The notes beneath the pieces were generated by a model, which saw nothing but the letters and a program-made list of their open reading frames with translations, did no database searches and had not been told where the DNA came from. The translations under genes and the position numbers were made by a program. From the NCBI GenBank assembly GCA_905160935.1, contig CAJHZI010000643.1, positions 248,001-312,000 of the forward strand: DNA of 64,000 bases, read 5' to 3'. Below are positions 1 through 12,010 of the stretch, piece after piece (the stretch's first letter is position 1; each line of letters begins with the position of its first letter). The stretch is from Enchytraeus crypticus (lineage: Eukaryota > Annelida > Clitellata > Enchytraeida > Enchytraeidae).

Positions 1-235
1 ATACGGAGATTTGTTCCCGTTGGAGATGGATGGATTTTCTACCTTGATTGCTGCTGAAGTTTGAAAATTGTCCGAGTGTTGTTTAGAACCATTGATAAAT
101 TCTTTTGTCAGAGAAATTAAACCCAGACGACTACCCATTCTTTCTCCTGCAAAAGCCCTGATAGAATGTCGAGGGCATTTCCGGCGGAGGACTGAAGCAT
201 TTGAAGTTTGAATGTGGAAGCATTCTTCGAGATTA
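1..235 (-). CDS. Possible exon of an unidentified minus-strand gene, cut by window start
   Basis: On the minus strand one frame is open from about 235 to the window edge (78 codons), in a segment with visibly higher GC and balanced codons compared with the AT-rich DNA to its right. It reads through CPRHSIRAFAGERMGSRLGL and later NPSISNGNKSPY; there is no family I recognise. A possible acceptor (cctaag) lies at about 237-242 on the minus strand. It could also be a LINE fragment or chance. Confidence 0.25.
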
Positions 236-239
236 ACTT

Positions 240-1550
240 AGGAATTAATATTTATTAATGATTAACTATATTGTTTAAAATAATACTAGTTAAATCTGAA
301 AAATTACCATCATTCTAATATATTTAAGTTGATAGTTGACATAATTGTTATTTGATTTTTACCCATTTATTACTTAAATCATTGAGTACATCAAGTCAAG
401 TAACTAAAAATGAGAAGTGTAGAGACATATTGAGCGGATAATACAGTCAGAGGTCTCAAATCTCCAGATGTAGATTTGTACAAAAACGTAGTAAAATAAT
501 AATAGTGTTTGTTTGGTACAATTCAAGTAACTAGATGAATATGTAACTTAAAGAATTATAAAAGCTATTATGAAGGCATTTCTATAAATTTTTAATATGC
601 GCACGTGAAATATTAAACTCAAAACATTACGATTAAATAATAATTTAAAATTAGAGCTTTACGACATTATGGTATCCAAGTAATTGTAGCGTAACACGCT
701 ATAACCACTTTTGAGTAGATGATGTCTAGAGTATTAAAATGAACTAATATATGTTAAAGTTGCTAATTATAATCCTCTTTAAAGTTGCTACGAAAATTCT
801 TTGTAAACATTGGCTATTTCCAAGTTCCCATCATTTTAATGATGCTTCCTTAAATCTCAAAACTAAAATAAATTTAATTACAATTTTAATTTAACTTAAA
901 ATTTAATAAATACGTTTGTAACAGACATTACTAGCCTGCCATAATAAAGACTATCAATTTAAATAGATTATCAATTTAACAATGATTCAACCCCAAGAGT
1001 TCTACTATATCGACTTAATTCAAGGGATCGACTATAGAATAAATAATTTTATAACTTTCCATTTCAGGCATTTTCTGCATTATTCATCACTTTGGAAACA
1101 GAGTTTTTGATGCCTATTTTGATTGTTTCTATAATTATAAGAATTCTATAATTATGATATGATAATGAATGATACAGTTATGATATAATTATAAGAAAAT
1201 CAAAATAGTCACCTAGTTTAAACTTTTTTGTTGAACTTATGATTCTATTAACTTTTCAATGCACAGAAGAAACGCACGGAACGGTGAAATATATAAAACA
1301 TTAATGTAGAAAATTTATATTGTATAGATGTGAATAGTCAGGTCGGTGAATAGAGAGATAGCAATGAAGAATACGTAAATGATTAGAGGCCAGAAAGATA
1401 TAATTTATAAGCTTAGTGTAAACTATGTCTGAGTGATAGAGGAATGGAAAACAGAACAGCAGGGAAATTGTGCTCAGAGAATAAGTGATATACATGTAGA
1501 TTGAGATTGAATAAGGTTCTAGGAGGGAGAGGAATAGCTATAAAGCGTCA
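240..1550. other. AT-rich intergenic, nothing recognised
   Basis: Low-complexity AT-rich DNA without motif-bearing frames, repeat boundaries or RNA-gene boxes that I can see. Confidence 0.5.
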
Positions 1551-1555
1551 GAGTG

Positions 1556-1785
1556 AGAGTGGGAGAGAGGCACAGACAGACAGACAGTCAGACTGACAGA
1601 CAGACAGACAAACAGATAGAGAGAGAGAGAGAGAGAGAAATCCAGGAATGCGATCCAGGGAGAGAGCAAATGTCAGAATTGATAATATAGAAATAATGCA
1701 ATAAAGCGAGTCAGGCAAGTTGTTGAAGAACCGAAGCAATAAATAATAAAATAGTTAATTAATTAATTAATTAATTAATTAAATC
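1556..1785. repeat. (CAGA)n/(GA)n tract and (TTAA)n tract
   Basis: Purine-rich simple repeat at about 1556-1640 (GACAGACAG units then GAGA), and a TTAA run at about 1755-1783. Open frames over this region only encode Ser/Leu/Cys repeats and are artefacts. Confidence 0.85.
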
Positions 1786-1789
1786 AATT

Positions 1790-2400
1790 CAATATTTAGA
1801 CAATCAAGCGATCATGATCCTACCACAGGTTTAGAATTATTTACAACCTCCTCAGATTTAAATGAATTTCTTCATTGCAATTTTATGGCATTCCCTGATT
1901 CTCTAAATGATTTATTTCTCAGAAAGGGGTAAGACATATTTTCATAGATTCTCCTATGCTACTTCTTGTAACACAGCTCAATTTGCTCCATAGTTATAAA
2001 TGCAATATAATGTTGATGAGCTTTCCGTACTGGCGCAGTTATGTTAATATATTGAAGCAGCTGATCTCTCGCTCTTCAGCTTGTTACATGTTCATTAGAC
2101 GTTCTTGTTAAAAACGTTCGGGTAGCTTTAGTTCAAGGCTACTCAAGCTTCTCTTGTGCGTGTTCGCAAATTTGTGTGCATGCTTTTAAATGTCTTTTTG
2201 CAACAAAAAGACATACTTCTAAGTTATACATGTCCATCCATACTGCCTTGGCATGAAATGGTATTCTTTTCGTTTAGTACTAAGCCCCCATCAATTATTT
2301 TTCCAATTTGTCAGCCTGGTAGTAATTATTTAATGATTTAAAAAATTACACAAGCATTATCTTACACTCCAATCATTGAAAAATGTTTACGGTTGAACGC
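1790..2400. other. No gene recognised
   Basis: Unique-looking AT-rich sequence. The short + open frame at 2156-2341 shows no recognisable motif. Confidence 0.45.
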
Positions 2401-2467
2401 CATTACAAAAACAATAACAATTCTAACAAACAAATCATGACATAATACTTGCTCAAAGAAAATATTC

Positions 2468-2634
2468 GAATATATATATATATATATATATATATAAACA
2501 TGTATATATGTATATATTTATATGGATAAAGATATATACATAAATATAAAGATTTGTATATATATTTATATATATAAATAATATATGTAATATGTAATAT
2601 AATATGTAATATAATTACATGTATATATATATAA

Positions 2635-2675
<41 letters not shown>

Positions 2676-2740
2676 ATTATATGTATATTTATAAATTATA
2701 TATACACATACAGTATATACGTATATATAAAGTTAGGAGA
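2468..2740. repeat. (AT)n-rich microsatellite block
   Basis: Several TATATA runs broken by ATG, GTA and ACATGT units; overlapping frames on both strands give Tyr/Ile repeats, which are not genes. Confidence 0.9.
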
Positions 2741-2891
2741 ATATTATTTTCCAAGGAACTGGATGACATATATACGAGAAAACAAAATCGGTGTGAACGT
2801 TTTACCTCATTCATTTATGAACACGAACACAATAATCCAAACAATAAAATGGATCAAAGAAGTACATGCAGGCCGATATCAAGCTTAAATA

Positions 2892-3004
2892 ATAAAGCTG
2901 TTAAAGCTAGTGTTAACGTCAGTTTCCTTACTCGAAAGCGATGTCAGTGACGGTCCAGCCCAGGATTTGAATCTCGCACATAACCTCACCAGTGTCTCCA
3001 GCCA
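2892..3004 (-). repeat. tRNA-derived SINE, family S (minus)
   Basis: Minus-strand copy: the 3' tail (GTTAACGTCAGTTTCCTTACTCG when read on +) and the body with a degenerate B box are shared with copies at 3577, 4012 and 22558. Confidence 0.7.
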
Positions 3005-3439
3005 CTTGTGTATAAGTTATTTTATATAGACATAGATAGATAGGACACTCGATAGGTCTTTATATGTCAATCTACATTTCAAAGGCATCATATTGTGACA
3101 CCAATGACAAACTAATGTGGATAATACATTGCACAGAAAACTGTAAAGAATAAATAACTAACTAAATATATGAAAGACACCACATCAATGAGTTAAATTG
3201 TGTAAATATTTACTATCTAACACCTTCATATTTGACAAAGCAGACTTTTCTCAAAAAATATTTATCATGTATATTGTGAATGTTGTAAATAATCGCACAA
3301 AACGGAAGATTTTATTTTAGACACCTAAAATTATTTGAATTAAACTTTATCGGATATATACATGTATATCAGACTATTAATTTCTCATTTATTCATATTT
3401 ATCGCTTCCAGAGCATACAATATTGAGCATAATCAGAGC

Positions 3440-3548
3440 ATAATCGCTGTAACAATCATAGATTGTTACAGCGATTATCGAAACCATGTAACAATCTATG
3501 ATTGTTACAGCGAAATCGCTGTAACAATCATAGATTGTTACAGCGATT
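3440..3548. repeat. Cluster of three near-perfect palindromes
   Basis: 3440-3478 is a 39-bp palindrome with a 3-base centre (arms AATCGCTGTAACAATC and complement). 3514-3548 repeats the same palindrome over 35 bp, and 3487-3509 is an internal shorter one (arms TGTAACAATC). The whole block could form stacked hairpins and sits directly before a SINE. Confidence 0.85.
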
Positions 3549-3576
3549 GATTCGAATGCACCGACTGTAACATATT

Positions 3577-3702
3577 GGCTGGAGCCAGTGGTGAAGTCGG
3601 TAAGATACTCGACCACGGATCAGTAGGTGCAGGTTCAAATCCTGAGCTCGCCCGTCACTGACATCGCTTTCGAGTGAGAAAACTGACGTTAACCTTAGGT
3701 TT
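3577..3702 (+). repeat. tRNA-derived SINE, family S
   Basis: Starts GGCTGGAGCCAGTGG; A-box-like region followed by a B box GGTTCAAATCC at 3632-3642; 3' tail CACTGACATCGC...GAGTGAGAAAACTGACGTTAACC. Internal Pol III promoter is expected for such elements (family knowledge). Confidence 0.8.
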
Positions 3703-4011
3703 TTTATATAAATATGGAATCCTGTCTAGCTTAGAATATAATGTATATTCTTATTTTGAATATACATTTAAGCGGCAAAGGATTTATATTTTAAATGAGT
3801 AGAGGATACCTAAAATCGCCTAATACATTCAGTAATTATGCCTAGATATCTACTGTAGCCTCTGCAGCCCAGGCAATTGCATAGTTATCAATACAAACAA
3901 GTATATTTGGACAACCAACAAAATATATTTTGCCATTTCTAATTCAGAATGATTTATTCTTATTTTATATCAATATATTTTTTGTTAACTTTTTAGTTAT
4001 GCTAATTTTTG

Positions 4012-4180
4012 TCTGGAGCCAGTGGCGATGTCGGTAAGACATTCGACTGCGGATCATTAGGCCTATGTGTAGGGTTCATATCCTGGGCTCTACCGTCACT
4101 GATGTCGTCTTCGAGAGATACACTGACGTTAACATCGGCTTTATCGGATTTACTTTATTTATTTGTTAATAATAATAATA
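4012..4180 (+). repeat. tRNA-derived SINE, family S, second + copy
   Basis: TCTGGAGCCAGTGGCGATGTCGG start, degenerate B box (GGTTCATATCC), CACTGATGTCG tail with CACTGACGTTAAC, ending in an (AAT)n tail near 4170-4183. The open frame here is a by-product of the SINE. Confidence 0.78.
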
Positions 4181-4199
4181 AACTATGGTAGACGTTTAG

Positions 4200-5370
4200 C
4201 AACTCAATCGTTACATAGTGTTGCGTGCGTGAGGTATCATGGAACACTTCAAGTGAAGAAACCTTCTAACTTTTCGGTACATGAGAACAGTGAAATAGTC
4301 CGATAGAAGTTGTATTGTGTTACAGTTCTTTAGCTTAGAAGTTTGGTTTCGATTACTTCGACACATGCACCAGCCATGACGCAAAATCACAGTTTCTTAC
4401 ATAATACACTTCGTGATCGATCTGCTAAAAGTCAGTAATTGTCAGAGTTTAATATACTTCTCTCGAAGTCGTTATGGTATTGGAAGGTGAAAAATGAGCA
4501 TTATTTACATTTTTAATGAATAATTTGATTAATGGTTCGTATCTAAAGCTAGCTGAAACCCCGCAAATTCTACAATATCAATAAATTTGACAGAAAGTTA
4601 TCTTTAATTTTTACACAAATTGAATTTAACAGAAATTTAGATTACTCATGCAAAAGTTTTGTTGCAACGGAAAAAGTGGTCTACAAACATACCGTGTTAC
4701 TATTACCCTGACTAGGAGACAGGAAATGCATAGGATACATTTGAGCTCTAATATAATTAGTCAGCTCGATGAAATTACACTTGAGGCGATTCACTGATGA
4801 GCTTTGGATAAATAAAGTTTACAGCTGAATCCATTAGGCCCGAGTGCCTGAGATAAAGTGGATCGTACAGAAGTTCAAGAAACTCTCAGAGAATCTATAA
4901 TATTAAGATTGTAGGGTAACATCAGCTGTGTATTGCTTTGGAATTCTGACTTTTTTATAATCTTCAAAAATGTCGTCAAGAATCCAAGAATTCAAGAATT
5001 CTCTTAAACTCTTTAAAGTCTACGTATATGTTAACGGCAGCTATAGCTCTAGAAATACTGTCACTTTCAGGGCAGACCAGGATTTGAAGCTCGCAAAATT
5101 GAGATCGACAGTCGAAAACCTAATACCGAGTTGAGGATTGGATTAAATCACTGCATTGCAGACAAAATCAATATTACATTAGTGTAACTTAAAAATGCAA
5201 GTATCACTAATCAGCCTTGTCAAATCACAAAGGCAACGTTCTGGTGCACGCAAAGTTTACCTTTATTCTGAACAAACGAAGCTTCTCACTACTCACGTTT
5301 AGATTACGAATAAGACGTAGCCAAAGGCTGTGCCTTATGTACATCTTAAAATACACGCAGTTCAAATGGA
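4200..5370. other. No gene recognised
   Basis: AT-rich. About 5070-5100 resembles a decayed minus copy of the family S SINE body (CCAGGATTTGAAGCTCGCA). Nothing else supported. Confidence 0.4.
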
Positions 5371-5379
5371 GTGAGAAGA

Positions 5380-5440
5380 ATATTGCTTCTGAGGTGGTTT
5401 CCATTTCCTACCTCAGTTAATTCTCAATCGGCTCTTACGA
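5380..5440 (-). mobile_element. RTE-like LINE 3' UTR fragment (minus)
   Basis: GCTTCTGAGGTGGTTTCCATTTCCT is the complement of the AGGAAGGCAACGGTAAACCACCTCA type motif found at 21632 and, in minus, at 44608. Short and decayed. Confidence 0.45.
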
Positions 5441-5493
5441 CACGTGAAGTTCAGTTTCATTCATTCCTGCACACATACAGATGTACACATGCA

Positions 5494-5549
<56 letters not shown>

Positions 5550-5681
5550 GCCGGCCTATATTAGGCCTATATATTTATAATATACATTTTGTACATATAT
5601 GTATATATATATACCTAGTGCTCCTAGGGTACAGAAATTATATCAAAATTTTCTAATCTCGAGCCTACTTAAAGTGGTATT

Positions 5682-5727
<46 letters not shown>

Positions 5728-5800
5728 ATATACACATATATAATATTATGTATATATATATACAGTATACTATATATTACAGTCCATATGAATGACACTG
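5494..5800. repeat. (AT)n microsatellites
   Basis: Long TA runs at 5494-5546 and 5684-5720 with interspersed TACATGTA and CCTATATA spacers. Open frames across it are Tyr/Ile repeats. Confidence 0.92.
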
Positions 5801-5998
5801 TACATAATGCTGCATCACATGCGTATACAGCACACTGAAATTGTCTATGATTTCTCTAGCAGACGGTTTTCGTAAAAGTAAATTGCACAGCATACGTCGA
5901 GCTACTATCATAATAAACAGGCAGTGAAATTTAGATACTACGTTCATGCTTTATAGGAAAAATAGTAGCGTCGAGTAAAACCACCGTTTAACAATTCT

Positions 5999-6190
5999 CC
6001 CAGATACGTGCTTACGCTATAACTGCGATAGATGGAATGATAGACTTATAGACAGATACTTAGAGAACGACAATTGTGATAGATGGAATGATAGACATAC
6101 ATGTAGAGGCAGTTACGTAGAGAACGACAATTGGGATAGATGGAATGATAGACATATAGACAGATACTTAGAGAACGACAATTAGGATAC
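5999..6190. repeat. About 50-bp minisatellite, three copies
   Basis: The unit GATAGATGGAATGATAGAC...ACAGATACTTAGAGAACGACAATT repeats three times with one divergent middle copy. Confidence 0.85.
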
Positions 6191-6629
6191 AGGGATTGAT
6201 CCACAAATTAGGACGACAAACTTAAAAACTACAGGATGAAAAGTGAACATTTTCAAATATCTACATGTATATGTATATCTGCAGACAGTGAAGTTGCATT
6301 TGTAATTTCGCAAGTCTTCAGAAGATATCTCTAAAAGCAAGTTAAGTTTCTTTCAGTTTAGCATCTTGTTTCTTGTTCTCACAATGCAATGCCTCTCAGA
6401 GACAGATCCTGTTGGTTTTGAGTCCGCAACTACTTAACAGTCTAGGAAGTGTGATGTTAGCGAAGCTGTTCAATAGCATCACATATCAATCAAGAACAGA
6501 ACAGTACAAGGGACTCGTGACGACTAGACGGTAGACCTACGTCAGTTTTTGATGGATCATCTTGTTAGACTTCAAGTAATTGCACCTGTTTCCTAGTAAG
6601 TTCTCAAAATGAAACTATTAGCTATAGTT

Positions 6630-6778
6630 AAATTATTTATTTATATGTATTTGCGAAGGGTCCTTGTAAGTGCCAAGAGCCTAAGGTCTACCCTTGATTT
6701 TGAACTACTTGTTACGAGTTTAGGAGTTTATGGTGAAAGTTGAAAATAAAATAAATAAATAAATAATATTATCTGCTT
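6630..6778 (+). mobile_element. Probable non-LTR retroposon 3' tail
   Basis: GTGCCAAGAGCCTAAGGTC followed by an (AAAT)n tail at about 6746-6768. The composition resembles the 3' end of a non-LTR element; no coding remnant is visible. Confidence 0.35.
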
Positions 6779-6964
6779 GAAGACAACGAATAGTCGTGAT
6801 GAAAGTTGAAAGTTATATGGTCTTATATATAAATAAAGTATTGATCTAAACTCAGTGTGCTGGTATATTTGTGCGTTCTGTTAGACGATTCATTCTTATA
6901 AATTCAGAAATAATGATTAAAAAAGCAAGGATTTGAAGGCTGAATAAGTGACATAACTAATTGT

Positions 6965-7060
6965 GAGAAGATATTCGAGACGGTTAGAATGTGCGCTTCG
7001 GAAGCAAGTGGACTGGATTCAAAGTCCAACTCAGTCAACAACTAGAGGATGACCCAGGAA
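6965..7060 (+). repeat. tRNA-like SINE fragment
   Basis: GAGACGGTTAGAATGTGCGCTTCGGAAGCA followed by GGATTCAAAGTCC, an A box / B box-like pair. It does not fold as a clear full tRNA by eye, so it is not called a tRNA gene. Confidence 0.35.
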
Positions 7061-7289
7061 GGTTAATCATGTATCTGAGCTTGCTATTTACGCTATTACA
7101 GCCCGTGGTTATGTCAAATCCCATACTTATATAAAATTAGAAAGTTAATGATCTAATTATCTGAAATTATCAATCCATGTTTATATCATCTATAGAGCAT
7201 CATTGCGGTGTATTAATATTCAATAGATATTACTCATAGATATCTGGTTTTAGGTAAATAGGATTGTTTTCTCATGGAATGACGCCCCT

Positions 7290-7505
7290 GCCCATTAAAT
7301 GTTAGTCGAAGCTGAGGAATTTATGGGGAGGCCCACATCGTCGTAATCAGAATCCCCCAAGAATAATGGTATATCAAAAGAAATATTAAGATGACTTAAA
7401 GATCCACTCGTATATGGACATGATGAGGAAAACAGAAGATAACAGATGAGTGGAAGCGTTATATACAATAAACCTGCTATTAGGCAGAGCACTAAGAGAC
7501 AGAGA
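7290..7505 (+). mobile_element. RTE-like LINE 3' end, decayed
   Basis: Ends with AGTGGAAGCGTTATATACAATAAACCTGCTATTAGGCAGAGCACTAAGAGA, a motif shared in form with 17600-17645 and 45555-45600 (CCTGCC.GTAGGC.G..CACTAA.AGAGAG). The upstream frame is disrupted. Confidence 0.5.
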
Positions 7506-7509
7506 GATA

Positions 7510-8940
7510 CTACTCAAGGTAAATTACGTGCAACTGAACCGTATTCATTAAACGTTATCTGCATATTGAATATGCTGAAACCCTGTTCACGTTAGGCAAA
7601 GGCAAGAACTGTATGCCGGATTTTACGCCTTAAGAATTCCAACTGGTTTAGCACGATATGCATGTATATTATTATACGATAGAAAAAACAAGTAAAGATG
7701 ATGGTGAAAACTACTTTTATTAAATTTGATTGCTTTGTATGAACAGAATAAAATTAAGAATTGTTTGTTTCTTTATTATTCGAAATGATATCTCCTATAA
7801 TATTTTAGGTAAAATTGCTGCTACAATAAATTACAGCTTATTTAAAAACAGAAGAGGCATGTAAAATGTTTATGGCAGTTTTGATTTCCACATGCGAATA
7901 CTAACGCGGTTGGTAAAATTTAAATTTCTGTAAGATAGAAGTTAAAGATAGATAAAATAATTAGTAAGATAAAAGATATGCATAAATTGTAATCAATCCT
8001 CGTAATCATAGCATTCCAAAAGCCGATATATGATATTAGTACAAAATTGATTTTATATATGAACAATATTAGAAGATTATAATTTAGAACCGTGTATGAA
8101 TATAAATAAGCTTTTAAGCAACAAGATCAAGAACTAGCCAACTATTTAGTAGTGATGTTAGAACGGCTTTTTCTCTATTTATTAGCTTTCCATCAAGTTT
8201 CAATAGTTATTTATTAGGATATTCGGGTAACAGGTTAGATATTACATGATACCAAGATAGAAGCGTTGGACTGCAATCGGTTAACTTAAAACTCATAAAA
8301 TCGAAAGTTAGGAAGAACTTTATATCGATGCACCATAGACAGACAAGTGATGGACAGATGGATGTAGTGGACTGGCAACATGGAATGGCTGATACAGCAT
8401 GATCCTGTATAGTCAAAGCTATTTACAAACCATCACGGATAGCACTGACCAGCAGCTGTCGGATGATTGGGATTAACAGACCGGAAGGATTTAGGTAAAC
8501 TGGATCTGGACGTGGCGAATCTGCTGTGGGGCAAGTTAAACTCTGAATCATCACGAGCACCTGGAGCAGATGTGTAGTGAAGTGATAATAAAATAACACA
8601 GACAGCTCGAAATATGCACCTGTATATGCTATACAGATCTCTGCCTCTCTGCCTCTCTGCCTATTGATGCTCTATAGAAGAGATTTCTGTACACAAATTC
8701 ATTTTAACCGTTATATTTCAAAACTTGAGTATTATTAAATACATTAAGTACTAGGAAATGCTTAATAAGAGCTGATTTCTGCGAAAAACAAATAAAAAAA
8801 AAAAAAAAAGCATGTTTAAAAGTTTATTAAATTTATATGCTACCATTTGCGATAAAACTTCCTTATATCTTGTGGTGATTGATTTCCATCAATGAAATTC
8901 TCATGACTGATAGAGTTGTATTACAGTATTTTATGAGTAA
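7510..8940. other. No gene recognised
   Basis: AT-rich. Contains a CTCTGCCT triplet repeat near 8641-8661 and a poly(A) run near 8789-8809. The segment 8440-8580 has higher GC but no open frame I can support. Confidence 0.4.
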
Positions 8941-8951
8941 AGCTATATATA

Positions 8952-8953
8952 CA

Positions 8954-9026
<73 letters not shown>

Positions 9027-9069
9027 ATATATATACGACTAAATATGAATATATAATATATATATATAG

Positions 9070-9107
<38 letters not shown>

Positions 9108-9255
9108 CGTGTGTGTGTGTGTGTCTCTTGAAACAGAAATAGAACAGAAAGTTTGTAAAATAGTGAAAGCTATTAGAGAGAGAAAGAATACTGGTAAAAA
9201 GAAAAAGAAAAGGAGAGCGAAATAAAGACAGAGCGAGAGAGTGAGAGAGAGAGAG
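8952..9255. repeat. (AT)n-(GT)n-(GA)n compound microsatellite
   Basis: TA run at about 8958-9018, second TA run at 9060-9086, GT run at 9086-9124, then purine-rich GA repeats to 9255. Confidence 0.9.
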
Positions 9256-9259
9256 GCTG

Positions 9260-10320
9260 ACGAATAGTGAAAGAATTTATGGTACTCTCCTTTTTAAATG
9301 TTACGTCTTTGTTAAATTACTCAGTATAGAAATCAACGGAGAAGTTAAAAATTTTATTTCGTAGTCAGAGTAGACGAATAATAAATTATTTTAGTCAGAT
9401 AGTCAAACAAGCTAGCTAAGGGTGATTGCAAAATATTGAATTCAAACGAGGGTTAGTCGACGTATTATAACATCAGTACCTGATTGCTGATGGAACTATC
9501 AGCCATGAGCATTAATCAAGTTGCCTAGTAGAGAAATCTACCCAAGACTAAATTATATAGAGGAAAAGAAACTACAATGGAATGCAAATTATAAAAAAAT
9601 AGAGTCATGGGCGTCCACAAAATTGCCAATATTTAAATTTAACAATGACGCAGTTTGCATCATTGGAAAAGTCGAGGGGAAGCGAAAAAGCGTACGAACC
9701 TTTACAAAATGGGAGGAGAGTGGAAATTATTTTCCATGGTAACTAAAGCGGCTTAGCAAGTTTGCGCCATTACTCTAGGGGGGACAGGCGCCCATGAGTA
9801 TAGAGTTTATTAAGGAAACTTGCTCATGCATATAATCATCATCAGTGGAATTCAGTCCGATTTTTGGAGTGAGAAGTTTAATTAATTCAACCCACGATAT
9901 TTTCATGAGCTCTTGCCCCGGCCACGCAGAGTATGGCTGCATGTATATTGAGAACAATAGTTGGTAGCTAATTAGTAAATTTCAAATCCCCATCATATTT
10001 TCCTAAGCTCAAGTTTAAAGAACTGCGATTAAGCTGTGGACAGATTGCAGTTCCGCTTTCAGAAATTGTTTGAGTAAATTTTTGTTTTATTTTTAACTGT
10101 TCATAACGTCTAAATTAAACTCTCAATACGTAGGCCTACAGCTATCTGTGGTCTTCTTGAAATACTTCAAGTACTTCAAGAAAATAATCAATCAATATCC
10201 ACATCCGTTTAAATTAGGAATATTAGTATCAGTCCAAAAAGCTTTCATTTAATAAAACTTTATTCACGAACAAAATATTCATTATATTTTCAGAAGCTGG
10301 CGAATTATCAAGGCCAAGGC
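9260..10320. other. No gene recognised
   Basis: A 73-codon open frame at 9521-9742 (+) has no recognisable motif, no splice context and the same composition as its surroundings; left uncalled. Confidence 0.4.
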
Positions 10321-10324
10321 CAAG

Positions 10325-10445
10325 TACAAAGTCAGATTCCTTCTCGAATAGCATGTCAATGACGGAGAGCGCACTGGTTTCGAACTCTACACCTAAGGAT
10401 GCACTATCGAACAACTTGCCAATAGGCCTCCGGCTCAGCCCCAGC
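10325..10445 (-). repeat. tRNA-derived SINE, divergent minus copy
   Basis: AGTCAGATTCCTTCTCGAATAGCATGTCAATGACGG followed by a B-box complement (GGTTTCGAACTC) and an A-box-like region ending CGGCTCAGCC. Same architecture as 17343-17462. Confidence 0.55.
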
Positions 10446-10449
10446 ATAG

Positions 10450-11930
10450 TATTTCAACGTAAACAGCAATATATAGTCGGTTAATGTCTTCAATTATTTC
10501 CATACTAGTTAGGCTCAGCATAACACTATGCAATGCCATACGTCACTCGTCTAACTGTAATATTTAATTACTAATTTCTTTATCTACTTACATATAGGCC
10601 TGTTAGTTATAAATTACGTATACTTGAATTCAACTACTCAGAATGACTTTCTATGAGTTCCGAGGAACTCTCCTGTAATATAACTGTAGTATACATGTAT
10701 GCTACGAGAAAAGAAAGTAATACGCTTCAACGGTTAATCGATCCTATCGCAGTGTAAAGGCGTTAGAAGTTTATCAATGTTTAAATCCCGTGTGCTACAT
10801 GGATTGAGGCTGATAAAACTACGCCAGGAATAACAGTCCCTGAATCAGCGGCCAGCGAGCTACGGATACATTGCCTCAGTTCTAAGATAGGTCTATGTCT
10901 TAGAATGTCTTTACCTAATATCTTTCAAGTTTCCAGTGTTGTGTCCGGGACACTGAAGAATGGAACAACCGTCACTTAGCGGAGTACTATAGAGATAGCG
11001 AGAGGTCTACATCAAATTGAAGCATCAATAATTTCAATCTGCCTAAACTTTTAGATTTTTGTTTTTAAAGTTTTTGAAGACTTCGAAGTTTTGTAATATT
11101 GCTTTTAGCTGTCATTTTTGTAATAAAGGCACCAAGATGAATTTATTATTCCGCTCTTTTAATATTACATGCTTTACTAAATTAGTAGGAAATTTTAACT
11201 GATAAGCCAATTAAATTGATAGGCTTATTAAACTGGCAGGCTAACTAAACTAATATGCTAATTAAACTGATTGGATAATTATTCTGAAGGCTATTATTAC
11301 GAGTGTTCGAGATTTTTCTCGCTAAAATTGCAGTCCAACAAGAAATCTATTTGTAAAGATAAATACTCATTCTTACATATAAGATGTATTCGACCTAGTA
11401 AGACGAGTAAGACTATAGTTATACACTTAATAAAGGTAACGTCTCACACTAAATGCTGTACTATTTCATATCTGTTTTGAAAGTATCTTCCAGCAATCCT
11501 GCATGGCAATTATGGAACTTCTAATAAAGCAAGCTCAAGCCGCTTGGATTCATTTGCAATGATACGTTTACTATTTGCTTAGATTTTAATATTATTTTAT
11601 CTACTAGCTTAATTACCCTATCTTAGCTAAGTTTTTTATTTATTACAAGTTAATGAGTTTAATAAATAAATCAAAGGTTTGCAGGTTGTCCATAATATAT
11701 CTCTTAGTAAACTGCATACAGGCAGATCCATTATGTTATGTAAAGCCTCCATTCTTCATTGACTTTCGTTTTCTACTTCATGTTCAAATAGTTATGACTG
11801 GATCTTTCAATCAGCTGACTTTCATAATTTCGGTCTGCCTCAGCTTCTCTTTTCTTCCATTCTACCTTCTTTGAAATCTGTTTCTAAATTACTCTCATTG
11901 AAATGTGTCATATCCAGCTCCTCTTCCAGT
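10450..11930. other. No gene recognised; possible LINE scrap near 11780-11890
   Basis: Mostly AT-rich unique sequence. The minus strand at 11800-11870 reads GRMEEKRS followed by GRPK, reminiscent of the basic C-terminal end of RTE-like ORFs, but frames are broken. Confidence 0.3.
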
Positions 11931-11933
11931 TTC

Positions 11934-11935
<2 letters not shown>

Positions 11936-12008
<73 letters not shown>
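11936..12008. repeat. (AT)n microsatellite
   Basis: Uninterrupted AT run of about 70 bases. Confidence 0.95.
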
Positions 12009-12009
<1 letters not shown>

Positions 12010-12010
<1 letters not shown>

